This document shows, one piece after another, positions 46,093-54,716 of a stretch of 64,000 nucleotides of DNA (the first letter of the stretch is position 1; the number at the start of each line of letters is the position of its first letter). Source of the DNA: EB88 sp965199135 (lineage in GTDB: Bacteria; Acidobacteriota; Terriglobia; Terriglobales; Acidobacteriaceae). The stretch lies in assembly GCA_965199135.1 (NCBI GenBank), contig OZ240685.1:1-64000 (forward strand). The letters are read 5' to 3'. Made by a program: the position numbers and the translations under genes. A model generated the notes under the pieces. The model was not told where the DNA came from and did not search any database. It saw nothing but the letters and a program-made list of their open reading frames with translations.

Positions 46093-46398
46093 CTACTCCT
46101 TCTCGTTGGCTTCCTGCGCGTTCTGTTCCGAGTCGCCGAGGTCGAGGGGTTCGGCGCCTTTCGTGAGGAACTGGACCGACTCGGGAGATGGCTGCACAGC
46201 GCTCGTGTCGATGGCAGAGTCGCCAAAGTCGCGCGCACCGTACTCATAATCCAGGCCGCCTTCGAAATCCTGTTTTTGGTCAGGCTGCCTGGTGCGCTCC
46301 TCTTCGAGCAGTCCCCAGCCTTGCTCATGGGCGTACTCGCCGGCAAGAGACCGGGTGTGCTCGGTGAAGCCGGATGGTTCAGTCTTCTCGTCTGCCAT
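46093..46398 (-). CDS. small acidic hydrophilic protein (101 aa)
   Basis: ATG 46398 with AGAGGA at 8 nt upstream. Acidic, lacking a hydrophobic core, with Gly/Tyr/Asp patches (FEGGLDYEYGARDFGDSAID) and a Glu/Ala/Asn-rich end. Reminiscent of soluble stress or hydrophilin-like proteins but no family is recognised. Divergent from the SLT-like lipoprotein gene across a 175-bp region. Confidence 0.6.
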   Translation of the reverse strand: MADEKTEPSGFTEHTRSLAGEYAHEQGWGLLEEERTRQPDQKQDFEGGLDYEYGARDFGDSAIDTSAVQPSPESVQFLTKGAEPLDLGDSEQNAQEANEKE

Positions 46399-46508
46399 GG
46401 TGTTCCTCTGCTGGTTAGGATGGGCCGGATCGGTTGCAAGTTACCCCACGTTTCCTAGTGACCGCAAATAGGAACTCTCGGGGAATGGTTCCCCCTGCGC
46501 GCACTTGC

Positions 46509-46514
46509 TATAAA
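46509..46514 (+). promoter_or_regulatory. putative -10 of the SLT-like lipoprotein gene
   Basis: TATAAA in TTGCTATAAAGAG, about 60 bp before ATG 46574. A small palindrome GGGGAA-TGG-TTCCCC lies about 20 bp upstream at 46478-46492 where an activator or operator could bind. Confidence 0.35.
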
Positions 46515-46573
46515 GAGATCACTGCAGGAGCCGGACCCCAATGGACTCTTGAAGAAAGACAGGATGCACCGCA

Positions 46574-47356
46574 ATGAAACACTCGGCAAGCGCCCCTTCG
46601 GCGACCCGTTCCTCAGCTCTGCAAGCACTCTTGTTACTCGCGTTATTGCCCGGCTGCTCGCACAGCAACACCGCAGCGAACCAGCCGCCACAGAAGCCAG
46701 CGCAGCCACAGATGAAGGTTGCGCCGCCTACCCCGATCGCCGAGAAGAAGGAAGAGCTCGGCAGGGAGACGTGGAATCCCACCTGGGACCGCTACATCGA
46801 AGAAGCGCTGCCCCCCGACATGCTCTCGCCGAAAGCTGCCCGGGCCGCACACAGCTACTGCCCGCGTTTCGCAGAACTCTCGGAAGCCGACAAGCGCGCC
46901 TTCTGGGCCTATGTTTTCCAGGCAATGGCCGGTGCTGAAGCAGGACTCACTCCCACCACGAATGTCCGCCACACCGAGCCTGCTGTCGCCAGGCAGGATA
47001 CAGTCACCCATCGCATGGTGCGCAGTGAAGGCCTCCTGCAGCTGACCTACATGGACTCTGAGCGGTACGGCTGCGACTTCAACTGGGAGCACGACCGGCG
47101 GCTGCCGGAACGGGACCCCAACCGCACGATCCTGGAGCCAAAGAACAATCTCCAGTGCGGCATTCGCATCCTCGACAACCAGATCATCACGCAGGGCAAG
47201 CCGTTGCTCTCGCGCACCAGTTACTGGTCCACGCTGCAGCCCGGCACGCAGAGCTACCATGTGTTCGCCAAGCAAATGCTCAACGTGCCGACCGCCTGCA
47301 GACCCGTCGCGACGGCGCACACCCCGCACGCCGCAGCGCACTATCGGCGAAAGTAG
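46574..47356 (+). CDS. lysozyme/SLT-like lipoprotein
   Basis: 260 residues with lipoprotein signal (ALLLLALLPGCSHS; lipidated Cys ~28) and a Pro/Gln-rich linker. The globular part resembles a transglycosylase-type fold: FWAYVFQAMAGAEAGLTP with a Glu in the expected catalytic position, then VRSEGLLQLTYMDSERYGC, then NLQCGIRILDNQI. The active site differs from classical SLT proteins, so muralytic activity is uncertain. The frame overlaps nothing and is followed by the MRJP-type gene 34 bp downstream. Confidence 0.7.
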   Translation: MKHSASAPSATRSSALQALLLLALLPGCSHSNTAANQPPQKPAQPQMKVAPPTPIAEKKEELGRETWNPTWDRYIEEALPPDMLSPKAARAAHSYCPRFAELSEADKRAFWAYVFQAMAGAEAGLTPTTNVRHTEPAVARQDTVTHRMVRSEGLLQLTYMDSERYGCDFNWEHDRRLPERDPNRTILEPKNNLQCGIRILDNQIITQGKPLLSRTSYWSTLQPGTQSYHVFAKQMLNVPTACRPVATAHTPHAAAHYRRK

Positions 47357-47390
47357 CGGTCTCCGGCAGGTGCAGCATCTAAACAGAACA

Positions 47391-48722
47391 ATGAGACCCC
47401 GCACGATCGCCCTGTTCGCTGCCGCCCTGCTCGCGGTTCCGTTTTCCCTCCCGGCACAGGACTCCGCCACCGACCGTCCCGTCGGCCATCTCGAGACTGT
47501 CGCAACCTTCAATGGTGCCATGCCGACCGGCGTGACGGTCTCGCACACGAACCGCATTTTCGTGAACTTTCCGCGCTGGGGCGATGATGTTCCGTTCACC
47601 GTCGGCGAGATCGTCAACGGCAAGGCGGTTCCGTATCCGAACGCCGAGATCAACAATTGGCCCGGTCGCTCGCTGCCCAATCCCAATGCCTACACCGATG
47701 AACAACAGGATCAGGCGCATTTTGTCAGCGTGCAGTCCGTGGTCGTCGATCCGGAGGATCGCCTCTGGGTGCTCGATACCGGTGCGCCCCTGCTCAAAAA
47801 CATCGTGCCCGGGGGCCCGAAGCTGGTCTGCATCGACCTCAAAACGAACCAGGTTATCCGCACGATCCTGCTGCCTCCCGAAACTGCCGGCACCAACAGC
47901 TACATGAACGATGTGCGCTTCGACCTCACGGTTGGCAACTCCGGCCCGCAGGATCCCGGGACCATGATCGGCAGCCGCCCCGCTCCCAACCCGAATGTTC
48001 CTCCGAAGGACCCGAAGCACCCTGCCGCAGAACGTTCCCCGGGGCATAGCACGGCCAGCGCTGCTGGAGCCGCGATCCATGGCACCGCCTACATCACGGA
48101 CTCTTCCAATGAAGGCCCGAATGCCATCATCGTGGTCGATCTTGCCACGGGCAAGAGCATCCGCCGGCTCAACCAGCACATCAGCACGCAGGGCGAACCA
48201 GGCTTTGTGATGTTTGCCGAGGCGCGCCCGGTCGAGATGACGCTGCCTGGCTACCCGCCGGAGCCGGTCCTGTTTGCTGCGGACGGCATCGCGATCTCGG
48301 CGGATGGCAAGGAGTTGTACTACTGCCCTATCTCCTCGACCAAGCTCTACGGCGTGAGCACCGCGGCGATGCGCGATCCATCGAAGTCCGATGCTGACGT
48401 CGCGAGCACCGTGCGCATTGTCACCGGCAAGATGCCATCGGATGGTCTTGAGTCCGACAGCAACAACAACGTGTACATGACTGACCCGGTGACGGACTCG
48501 ATCCATCGCTTCAGCCCGCGGACCGGCCTGACCGAAACGCTTGTGCATGACCCGCACCTGATCTGGCCGGACACAATGAGCCTCTCCGATGACGGTTACC
48601 TGTACGTCACCTCAAACCAGCTCAACCGGCAACCAACGATGCACAATGGACACGACGAGCGGCAGAAACCATACATGCTGTTTCGCATCAAGGTCGACGC
48701 GGCGCCCGTGCGCCTGAAGTAA
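47391..48722 (+). CDS. secreted major-royal-jelly/Yellow-family protein
   Basis: 443 residues with signal peptide (ALFAAALLAVPFSLPAQ). The six-bladed propeller family features are visible: TGVTVSHTNRIFVNFPRWGDDVPFT near the start (residues ~46-70), SVVVDPEDRLWVLDTG, YMNDVRFDL, AYITDSSNEGPNAIIVVDL and DGIAISADGKELYYCPI. Bacterial homologues are exported proteins of unclear function, possibly lactonases. Unrelated in sequence to the NHL protein at 14 kb. Confidence 0.9.
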   Translation: MRPRTIALFAAALLAVPFSLPAQDSATDRPVGHLETVATFNGAMPTGVTVSHTNRIFVNFPRWGDDVPFTVGEIVNGKAVPYPNAEINNWPGRSLPNPNAYTDEQQDQAHFVSVQSVVVDPEDRLWVLDTGAPLLKNIVPGGPKLVCIDLKTNQVIRTILLPPETAGTNSYMNDVRFDLTVGNSGPQDPGTMIGSRPAPNPNVPPKDPKHPAAERSPGHSTASAAGAAIHGTAYITDSSNEGPNAIIVVDLATGKSIRRLNQHISTQGEPGFVMFAEARPVEMTLPGYPPEPVLFAADGIAISADGKELYYCPISSTKLYGVSTAAMRDPSKSDADVASTVRIVTGKMPSDGLESDSNNNVYMTDPVTDSIHRFSPRTGLTETLVHDPHLIWPDTMSLSDDGYLYVTSNQLNRQPTMHNGHDERQKPYMLFRIKVDAAPVRLK

Positions 48723-48800
48723 ATACCTCGAGGAGGTCCGGGTGGCGTAATCTGCGGCCACCCAGACCTCCAATCCTGCCCCGACCGCCTCCAACGCCCC

Positions 48801-49226
48801 ATGACGAACCCCGCGGATCCACTCATCCGTTCCGGCGCCGCCCATGTGGAGGAGCAGGAGCACCTCGCCGCCGGGCTCTCCTCGCCGCAACCAGACTCCG
48901 ACGACGAAACCAATGCTGCGCTCGAGGATCGCGTGCACGAGCCCATGCTGAAGACCGAGCTGCCGCACCTCGCGTTGAGCATGTTTGCCTCCGGCCAGTC
49001 CATCCGTGTTCGCGTCGGCAATCCGCATGCGCCCTCCGAGCTTTACGAGTGCGTCTATGAGTCGGCCGATGAAGCCAACACGGCGATGCTCGACAACGGC
49101 ATTCTCACCAATCAGCAGATCCCCGACATGGCCAAGCCGGCAGGTACGGGCATTGAGCTTCCAATGCTTACCGCTCAGCAGTTGGAAGCAGCCGGCCTCA
49201 AGCGCCACGGCGGCGGCAACCTCTAA
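48801..49226 (+). CDS. hypothetical soluble protein (141 aa)
   Basis: ATG 48801. Acidic, Ser/Asp/Glu-rich N-terminal third (probably disordered) followed by a compact part (LALSMFASGQSIRVRVGNPHAPSE region) and a C-terminus ending in Gly. No signal peptide or membrane helix. Family not recognised. Followed by the DUF3606 gene 29 bp downstream; the pair could be stress-related. Confidence 0.55.
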   Translation: MTNPADPLIRSGAAHVEEQEHLAAGLSSPQPDSDDETNAALEDRVHEPMLKTELPHLALSMFASGQSIRVRVGNPHAPSELYECVYESADEANTAMLDNGILTNQQIPDMAKPAGTGIELPMLTAQQLEAAGLKRHGGGNL

Positions 49227-49255
49227 CAGGATTCAACCGAACAGGAGAAACAGAA

Positions 49256-49447
49256 ATGGCAGACAACGTAGAGCATGGCCCCCACGATCCCGACCACATC
49301 AACCCCAAGCTCGCCTCAGACATTCACTACTGGAGCAAAGAGTTCGGCGTCACCGGGGATGTGCTGCACGAGGCGATCCGCGTCCATGGAACCACCGTCG
49401 CAAAAGTCAAGGCCGCACTCGTGAACAAGGAAGTACACCTCGGCTAG
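49256..49447 (+). CDS. DUF3606 family small protein
   Basis: 63 residues; AGGAGAAACAG lies just upstream of ATG 49256. The signature is INPKLASDIHYWSKEFGVT followed by a helix LHEAIRVHGTTVAKVKAAL. DUF3606 proteins are short, helical, of unknown function and frequent in soil bacteria, often next to stress genes. Confidence 0.82.
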   Translation: MADNVEHGPHDPDHINPKLASDIHYWSKEFGVTGDVLHEAIRVHGTTVAKVKAALVNKEVHLG

Positions 49448-49479
49448 GCCTCGTGCTATCGCACCGAAGTTTTGCGCAG

Positions 49480-49502
49480 GCCGGGCGAATTGCCCGGCTT
49501 TT
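49480..49502 (+). terminator. rho-independent terminator
   Basis: GCCGGGC / GCCCGGC with loop GAATT followed by TTTT, 33 bp after the DUF3606 stop. Confidence 0.8.
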
Positions 49503-49571
49503 CGCTGCTCGTAGATGCAGGCAAACCTTGGTGATCTCGAGCTTTGGAGGGAAAGAGGCTAGAGTCGCGCT

Positions 49572-51128
49572 GTGAAGCTCCTCGAACTGCCGGTCACGGT
49601 GGCTGCCCCAGCGCTTCCGCGTCCTGTTCGCACCCGCGCCCCGGCAGGCGCCACAGTCTCGTCTCGCCTCCTGCACGCCGCAATCCTCGGGGTCGTTTAC
49701 CTGATCCCGGCGCTCTTTGCCATCGCGACCACCGCCGTGGGCGATCCGGATGTGTTCTGGCATCTGCGCACCGCGGAGTGGATACACACGCATCATGCCA
49801 TTCCCCACGCCGATCCCTTCTCGAGCACTGCCGTAGGAAAACCCTGGGCTGCCTACAGCTGGCTCTTCGAGCTGGTGGTTTACGGACTGTTCCACCACCT
49901 GGGTCTTCCCGGTATCCTGCTCTACACCGCGGGCATGGTGCTCCTGATCGCCGCGGCGATCCATCACCTGCTCTCCCGGCTGTGCCCGGACGGCTCCGTG
50001 GCCATGATGCTGACGTTTGTCGCGTCGTTCAGCATGGTGCACCTATTTACCCCTCGTCCATGGCTCTGCACAATCCTCCTGTTTGTTCTGGAGCTCGATA
50101 TTCTTTTCCATGCCCGGCGTACGGCCAGGCTGCGCGGGCTCCTGCTGCTTCCGCCGCTGTTTGCGCTCTGGAGCAACGTCCACATCCAGTTCATCGATGG
50201 GCTGCTCCTGCTCGGGATCTTCGTCGCGGAGGCGAGCTTCAACCGTCTGCTTCGCGGCTCGCGCACTCCCGTCCTGCCACTCGCCCTTGCGCTCGCGGCA
50301 TCGCTCGTGGCCACCTGTGCCAACCCGTATGGCTGGCACATCTACCAGGCTGCCTACCAGCTGGCCGCACAGCCGGGCGTGCTGGATCGCATCTCCGAGC
50401 TGAAAGCGATCCCCTTCCGGAATCTTCCGGACTTCCTGGTGTTGTTCCTGGCGCTGGCTGCTGCGGGAGCCATCGCGCGCACCCGGCCGATCCTCTCGCT
50501 CGAGACCGCGCTGCTCTGCTTTGCCGCGCTGCTCTCCTTCCGGTCGCAGCGCGATATCTGGATCACCTCGACGATTGCGAGCGCTGTGCTCGCCGGCTGT
50601 TTTGCTCCCTACCAGCGCATTCCGGGGCGCCGCCTTGCCTTGCAGCGGAGCGCCTCTACCGCGCCGCGCCTCACCACCATCACTGCCCTGCTCCTGGCCG
50701 GCATTCTGCTGGCCCCTGCCTTCCGCATCGCGCAGGTCACCGAGGCCAGGATGGAGTCGATCGTCGCCAGGGACCTGCCGGTCGACGCGGTGCACTTCGT
50801 GCTCGGGAAGGGCTATACGGGACCGGTCTACAACACGTACGGATGGGGCGGGTACCTGATCTGGGCGCTGCGCCAGCCTGTAAACATCGATGGTCGGGCT
50901 GCCCTGCACGGCACCGAGCGGCTCGCTCGCGTGGATGCGACCTGGGCAGCGGGTCCGGACTGGAAGAACGATCCGGAGCTTCGGGCCGCGCGGCTGGTGA
51001 TCGGACCGGCGAAGTCCGGGCTGGTGCAGGTGCTTGCGTATGAGCCAGGCTTTCACCTGGTCTACCAGGACAGGCTGGCTGCCGTGTTCCTCCACACGCC
51101 ACAACCCACAACGCTCACCGGCAAATAG
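49572..51128 (+). CDS. large polytopic membrane protein, possibly glycosyltransferase-C like
   Basis: 518 residues with about 10-12 membrane helices and a C-terminal soluble part of ~110 residues. After TM1 an extracytoplasmic loop holds DPDVFWHLRTAEWI and PHADPFSSTAVGKPW, a pattern with acidic residues like the catalytic loop of GT-C enzymes or of uncharacterised membrane proteins. The C-terminus contains VYNTYGWGGYLIWAL. GTG start at 49572. Function is not assigned. Confidence 0.75.
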   Translation: MKLLELPVTVAAPALPRPVRTRAPAGATVSSRLLHAAILGVVYLIPALFAIATTAVGDPDVFWHLRTAEWIHTHHAIPHADPFSSTAVGKPWAAYSWLFELVVYGLFHHLGLPGILLYTAGMVLLIAAAIHHLLSRLCPDGSVAMMLTFVASFSMVHLFTPRPWLCTILLFVLELDILFHARRTARLRGLLLLPPLFALWSNVHIQFIDGLLLLGIFVAEASFNRLLRGSRTPVLPLALALAASLVATCANPYGWHIYQAAYQLAAQPGVLDRISELKAIPFRNLPDFLVLFLALAAAGAIARTRPILSLETALLCFAALLSFRSQRDIWITSTIASAVLAGCFAPYQRIPGRRLALQRSASTAPRLTTITALLLAGILLAPAFRIAQVTEARMESIVARDLPVDAVHFVLGKGYTGPVYNTYGWGGYLIWALRQPVNIDGRAALHGTERLARVDATWAAGPDWKNDPELRAARLVIGPAKSGLVQVLAYEPGFHLVYQDRLAAVFLHTPQPTTLTGK

Positions 51129-51177
51129 CACAGGCCCGGCAGGTCTGCGGGGCAAACCTGTCCTGGGAGGCAAATCT

Positions 51178-52221
51178 ATGATGGGAGTTATGCCTCACAG
51201 CCTTGTCTCCCTCGCCGATCTCCATGCCGCCCAGTCCCGCATCGCTGGCACCGCCATCCGCACCCCGCTTCTTCCTCTGTCGCTCGCCGGGGTTCCGGGC
51301 CAGCTTTGGATCAAGGACGAGGGAGCGCAGCCGATCGGCTCGTTCAAGCTGCGCGGCGCAGCCAACAAGATCTTCTCGATGAGCGCGGCGGAGCGTGCAC
51401 CGGGCGTCATCACTTACTCGAGCGGGAACCACGCGCAGGGTGTCGCCTACGCAGCGCGGGCGGCCGGGGTGAAAGCGGTCATCGTGATGCCGCGCAATGC
51501 ACCGGAGATCAAGCGGGCCGCGACCGAGGCGCTGGGCGCAGAGATCGTTTTCGTCGAGACGCCGAGCTCAACCGAGCGCCGCGAGCGCGCAGAAGCCCTG
51601 GCCGCGGAACATGGCTACGTGATGGTGCCCCCGTATGACGATCCGGCGATCATCGCCGGCCAGGGAACCTGCGGCCTGGAGATCCTCGAGCAGGTGCCGG
51701 ATGTCGACCTGGTGCTGGTGCCGGTGTCAGGTGGTGGTCTGCTCTCGGGCATCGCCGCCGCGATCAAGCAGCAGCGGCCGGAAGTTTCCGTGATCGGCAT
51801 CGAACCGGAGCTTGCAGGCGACGCCCGGGAAAGCTTCCTGCTGGGGCAGCTGACGGCGTGGCCGGCAGAGCTGACCGCCCGCACGATCGCCGACGGCCTC
51901 AGAACCCAGTCGCTTGGGGCGCTGAACTGGGAGCATGTACACGCGTACGTCGATACCATTCTGACCGTCTCCGAGGCCGAAATCCGGTCTGCGGTGCGCG
52001 CGTTGTACGAGGCAGTGGCCGCCCGTGAGGGCTCGGGCGACGCCTCCGCAACCGGCCTGGTAGCCGAGCCCAGCGGTGCCGTGACCACAGCGGCGCTGCT
52101 GTTCCACGCCACCTCGCTGCTGCCCTACTGCAAGGCAGTGGCAGTGGTCAGCGGCCGCAACATTGAGCCACAGCTGCTGCGAGAACTGCTGGCGGAGCCG
52201 CTGGCACAGACGGCGGGTTAG
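51178..52221 (+). CDS. threonine dehydratase / serine racemase-like PLP enzyme
   Basis: 347 residues of fold-type II PLP enzyme: PLP lysine in QPIGSFKLRGAANKI, SSGNHAQGVAYAARAAG, and the glycine loop PVSGGGLLSGIAAAI. It has no C-terminal ACT-like regulatory domain, so it looks like the catabolic threonine/serine dehydratase or a serine racemase rather than biosynthetic IlvA. ATG 51178 has GGGAGG 8 nt upstream. Stop overlaps the convergent DinB gene by 4 bp. Confidence 0.86.
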   Translation: MMGVMPHSLVSLADLHAAQSRIAGTAIRTPLLPLSLAGVPGQLWIKDEGAQPIGSFKLRGAANKIFSMSAAERAPGVITYSSGNHAQGVAYAARAAGVKAVIVMPRNAPEIKRAATEALGAEIVFVETPSSTERRERAEALAAEHGYVMVPPYDDPAIIAGQGTCGLEILEQVPDVDLVLVPVSGGGLLSGIAAAIKQQRPEVSVIGIEPELAGDARESFLLGQLTAWPAELTARTIADGLRTQSLGALNWEHVHAYVDTILTVSEAEIRSAVRALYEAVAAREGSGDASATGLVAEPSGAVTTAALLFHATSLLPYCKAVAVVSGRNIEPQLLRELLAEPLAQTAG

Positions 52222-52733
52222 GCGGGTTCGTCGGCCGTAGGGCCGAAGGTCGAGGGGACCGGCAGATCGAGCAGGCGAAGGTAGACGCCCAGCTGGGCGC
52301 GGTGATGGATCATGTGGTTCAGTCCCATGTTGCGGTAGGCAGTGTAGCGGGTGCCGGAGAACACCACATTGCCCTTGCGGGAGGCGGTCCAGGGCTCTTC
52401 AAGGACCGTGTCGCTGGCTGCCTGGAGGGCACTGACAGCACGTGCGGCGAGCTCGTCGAAGTCTGCCTGGAGCTTTGCTCTGGTCTCCATGCGCAGGATC
52501 TTGCGCGGGTCGGATGGGGTACCCATGTCGATCGGCGGAGAGGTGAGGTACACCTCGAGAAAGCCGGCAAGCTCCGCGACGTGACCTGCCAGGCGACTGA
52601 GCAGCATGGACTTCTCGGCGGACTTGAAGTCGTTGTGCCCGTCGGGCACATACGCGAGCATCTTGCGGGTCTTCGCGAGTTCCCCTTCGAGTTCGGGGCG
52701 CAGCAGCGTGGCGAGGCGATAGGTGTCGGACAT
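52218..52733 (-). CDS. DinB family protein
   Basis: 171 residues of the four-helix DinB-like fold. The metal-binding histidines are plausible in RLAGHVAEL and in LNHMIHHRAQLGVYLRLL. Such proteins include thiol transferases and damage-inducible proteins; the catalytic function here is unknown. Confidence 0.85.
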   Translation of the reverse strand: MSDTYRLATLLRPELEGELAKTRKMLAYVPDGHNDFKSAEKSMLLSRLAGHVAELAGFLEVYLTSPPIDMGTPSDPRKILRMETRAKLQADFDELAARAVSALQAASDTVLEEPWTASRKGNVVFSGTRYTAYRNMGLNHMIHHRAQLGVYLRLLDLPVPSTFGPTADEPA

Positions 52734-52791
52734 AGTCCCAATCTACCGCGTCGCCCGCACACAATGCTTCGCTGCAAAGACCTGAGAGGGC

Positions 52792-53181
52792 TTAGGCCTG
52801 GTGTTCGAGGCTGACGCGGGCCGAGCGCATCATCTCGGCGATCAACTCGGAGTGCTCCCCCCAGCCATGAAAGGGGGTGGCATCGATCACGCGCAGATCG
52901 CTGCGGTCCCCGCAGACGCGACCGTACCCCAGCCAGATCTGTGTCGGGCAGCCCGGCAGCTTGCTGGTGTGGCTTGAGCCGCAGACCACTCCGTCTTCAG
53001 TGGCCGCGATCGGAAAGCAGTAGGGATCGCCGGTTGTGGCCTTGGAAAGGATGGCGATGGCGTCGATGGCGCCGTAGGAACGCATGAGTGGGTCCAGGCG
53101 CTCCTGCAGCCAGGCAGAGCAGCTCTGCACGGCATGGGGAAGCGCTTCTTTCAAGGCGTGTACGTTTCTCGGTGGATTCAT
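52792..53181 (-). CDS. hypothetical soluble protein (129 aa)
   Basis: ATG 53181 with AGGGAG upstream; a longer in-frame extension lacks a site and is rejected. Helical start (NVHALKEALPHAVQSCSAWL), then AIDAIAILSKATTGDPYCFPI and a Cys-containing beta-region, ending with HSELIAEMMRSARVSLE. No family recognised. Confidence 0.6.
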   Translation of the reverse strand: MNPPRNVHALKEALPHAVQSCSAWLQERLDPLMRSYGAIDAIAILSKATTGDPYCFPIAATEDGVVCGSSHTSKLPGCPTQIWLGYGRVCGDRSDLRVIDATPFHGWGEHSELIAEMMRSARVSLEHQA

Positions 53182-53353
53182 GGTGTCTCCCTGCGACCTC
53201 TGTGCTGGAGACCAGTACACCGTGAAATCAGGCTGGGACTGCTCGCTATCCTGCAGTGGCCTGGTACGAAGGTAAGGCTCGCGCACTGCCCTGTTCATCG
53301 GCTGGAGCGGCTGCCGCAGGAGAGCGTGGCCCGTTTCGATACAGCCACCGTTG

Positions 53354-53701
53354 TCAGCGTGCCGGCGGCTGCGCCAGCGAGAAGACCCGCTGCATCTGCT
53401 GCCAGCGTGTGACGGCATCGCCAGCTGGATCGACCTTCTGGAAGCGCGCCATCCGCTGCTCCCACTCCATCACCTTCGGGTTGGCTCGGTCCATCTCAGC
53501 CTTGCGCTCGAAGCTGAAGCTGTCCACGGCCTCAAGGATCATGAAGAGGTGGGTGGCATGGAGGTAGATCTCCATGTCGAGAATGCCGGCGTCGCGCAGG
53601 CTCTGCTTGACCTCTGGCCATACGGCTTGGTGGTAGGTGATGTACTCGCGGATCAGCAGTTCATCCTCACGCAGATCCAGGGTCAGGCAGTATCGCTTCA
53701 T
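53354..53701 (-). CDS. L-rhamnose mutarotase family protein
   Basis: 115 residues from ATG 53701 (GAGGAG upstream). Ferredoxin-like mutarotase signature: CLTLDLREDELLIREYITYH, VWPEVKQSLRDAGILDMEIYL, LFMILEAVDSFSFERK and MEWEQRMARFQ. These enzymes interconvert alpha and beta anomers of rhamnose or fucose. Its divergent neighbours are an L-fuconolactonase-like hydrolase and a FucP permease, so fucose is the more likely substrate. Confidence 0.9.
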   Translation of the reverse strand: MKRYCLTLDLREDELLIREYITYHQAVWPEVKQSLRDAGILDMEIYLHATHLFMILEAVDSFSFERKAEMDRANPKVMEWEQRMARFQKVDPAGDAVTRWQQMQRVFSLAQPPAR

Positions 53702-53799
53702 CGGCACTCCTCGCGCTCTGCGCACTCTAGCAGAGTCTTGCGCGTTGCCCCGCGTGCGGGGATTGCGCTAGCCTGCGAGTTCGGCTGTTTGGGACGACT

Positions 53800-54630
53800 A
53801 TGCGAATCGATGCGCACCATCATCTGTGGCGTTACACCCCTGACGAGTTCGACTGGATCACGGAGCCGATGGGCGCGTTACGCCGGGACTTTCTCGCGGA
53901 CGACCTTGCAGCCGTAATGGATACTGCCTCTGCCGACGGGGCGATCGCAGTGCAGGCCCGGCAGAGTACCGCAGAGACCGAGTGGCTGCTCGACGTGGCT
54001 GCAACGACGCCCGAGATCGTCGGGGTAGTTGGCTGGCTCGACTTACGCGAAGCAGATCTGTCACAGCAGCTGGAGCGTTTTCGTGCGGAGCCACTGCTGC
54101 GGGGCGTGCGGCATGTCGTGCAGGCGGAAGCAACCGGCTTTCTTGCAGACGCTCGCTTCAACAAGGGCGTGTCACAGCTGCACGCGACGGGTCTTGTCTA
54201 CGACATCCTCATCCACGCCGGGCAGCTCGGGGAAGCGATTCGCTTTGTGGATCGGCATCCGCAACAATCCTTTGTGCTCGACCACCTCGGCAAGCCTCGA
54301 GTCCGGGAAGGGCTGCTCGAGCCGTGGCAACGTGAGTTCCGCGAGCTGGCGCAGCGTTCAAACGTATGCTGCAAGCTTTCCGGGCTGGTCACCGAAGCAG
54401 ATCCGCACCGGTGGAGCATGGAGACGCTGACGCCCTATGTCGAGACGGCACTCGAGGCATTTGGGCCGGACCGGCTGATGATCGGCACAGATTGGCCGGT
54501 GCTTACCCTTGGCTGCTCTTACGCTCGGTGGTGGGAGCTTGTTGCTGCATGGACGGCTCGGCTCAGCGTCAAGGAACAGGCAGCGATTCTTGGGGCAACT
54601 GCACAGCGGGTGTACGGGCTCTCCCGGTAG
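53800..54630 (+). CDS. amidohydrolase, probable L-fuconolactone / L-rhamnonolactone hydrolase
   Basis: 276 residues of the COG3618 amidohydrolase branch: N-terminal metal motif IDAHHHLWR, then YDILIHAGQL, FVLDHLGKP and MIGTDWPVLTLG (catalytic Asp). These enzymes open sugar-acid lactones in non-phosphorylating fucose or rhamnose catabolism. Located between the mutarotase and fucP, 97 bp from the divergent mutarotase start. The exact sugar lactone is inferred from context. Confidence 0.86.
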   Translation: MRIDAHHHLWRYTPDEFDWITEPMGALRRDFLADDLAAVMDTASADGAIAVQARQSTAETEWLLDVAATTPEIVGVVGWLDLREADLSQQLERFRAEPLLRGVRHVVQAEATGFLADARFNKGVSQLHATGLVYDILIHAGQLGEAIRFVDRHPQQSFVLDHLGKPRVREGLLEPWQREFRELAQRSNVCCKLSGLVTEADPHRWSMETLTPYVETALEAFGPDRLMIGTDWPVLTLGCSYARWWELVAAWTARLSVKEQAAILGATAQRVYGLSR

Positions 54631-54716
54631 CCGTACTCGACGACCCACTGCGGAACATGGGACAGTGGGGTGCCGCCGATTCCACCCGCGCCGCGTATGC
54701 GGCAGAGAAGAGGACC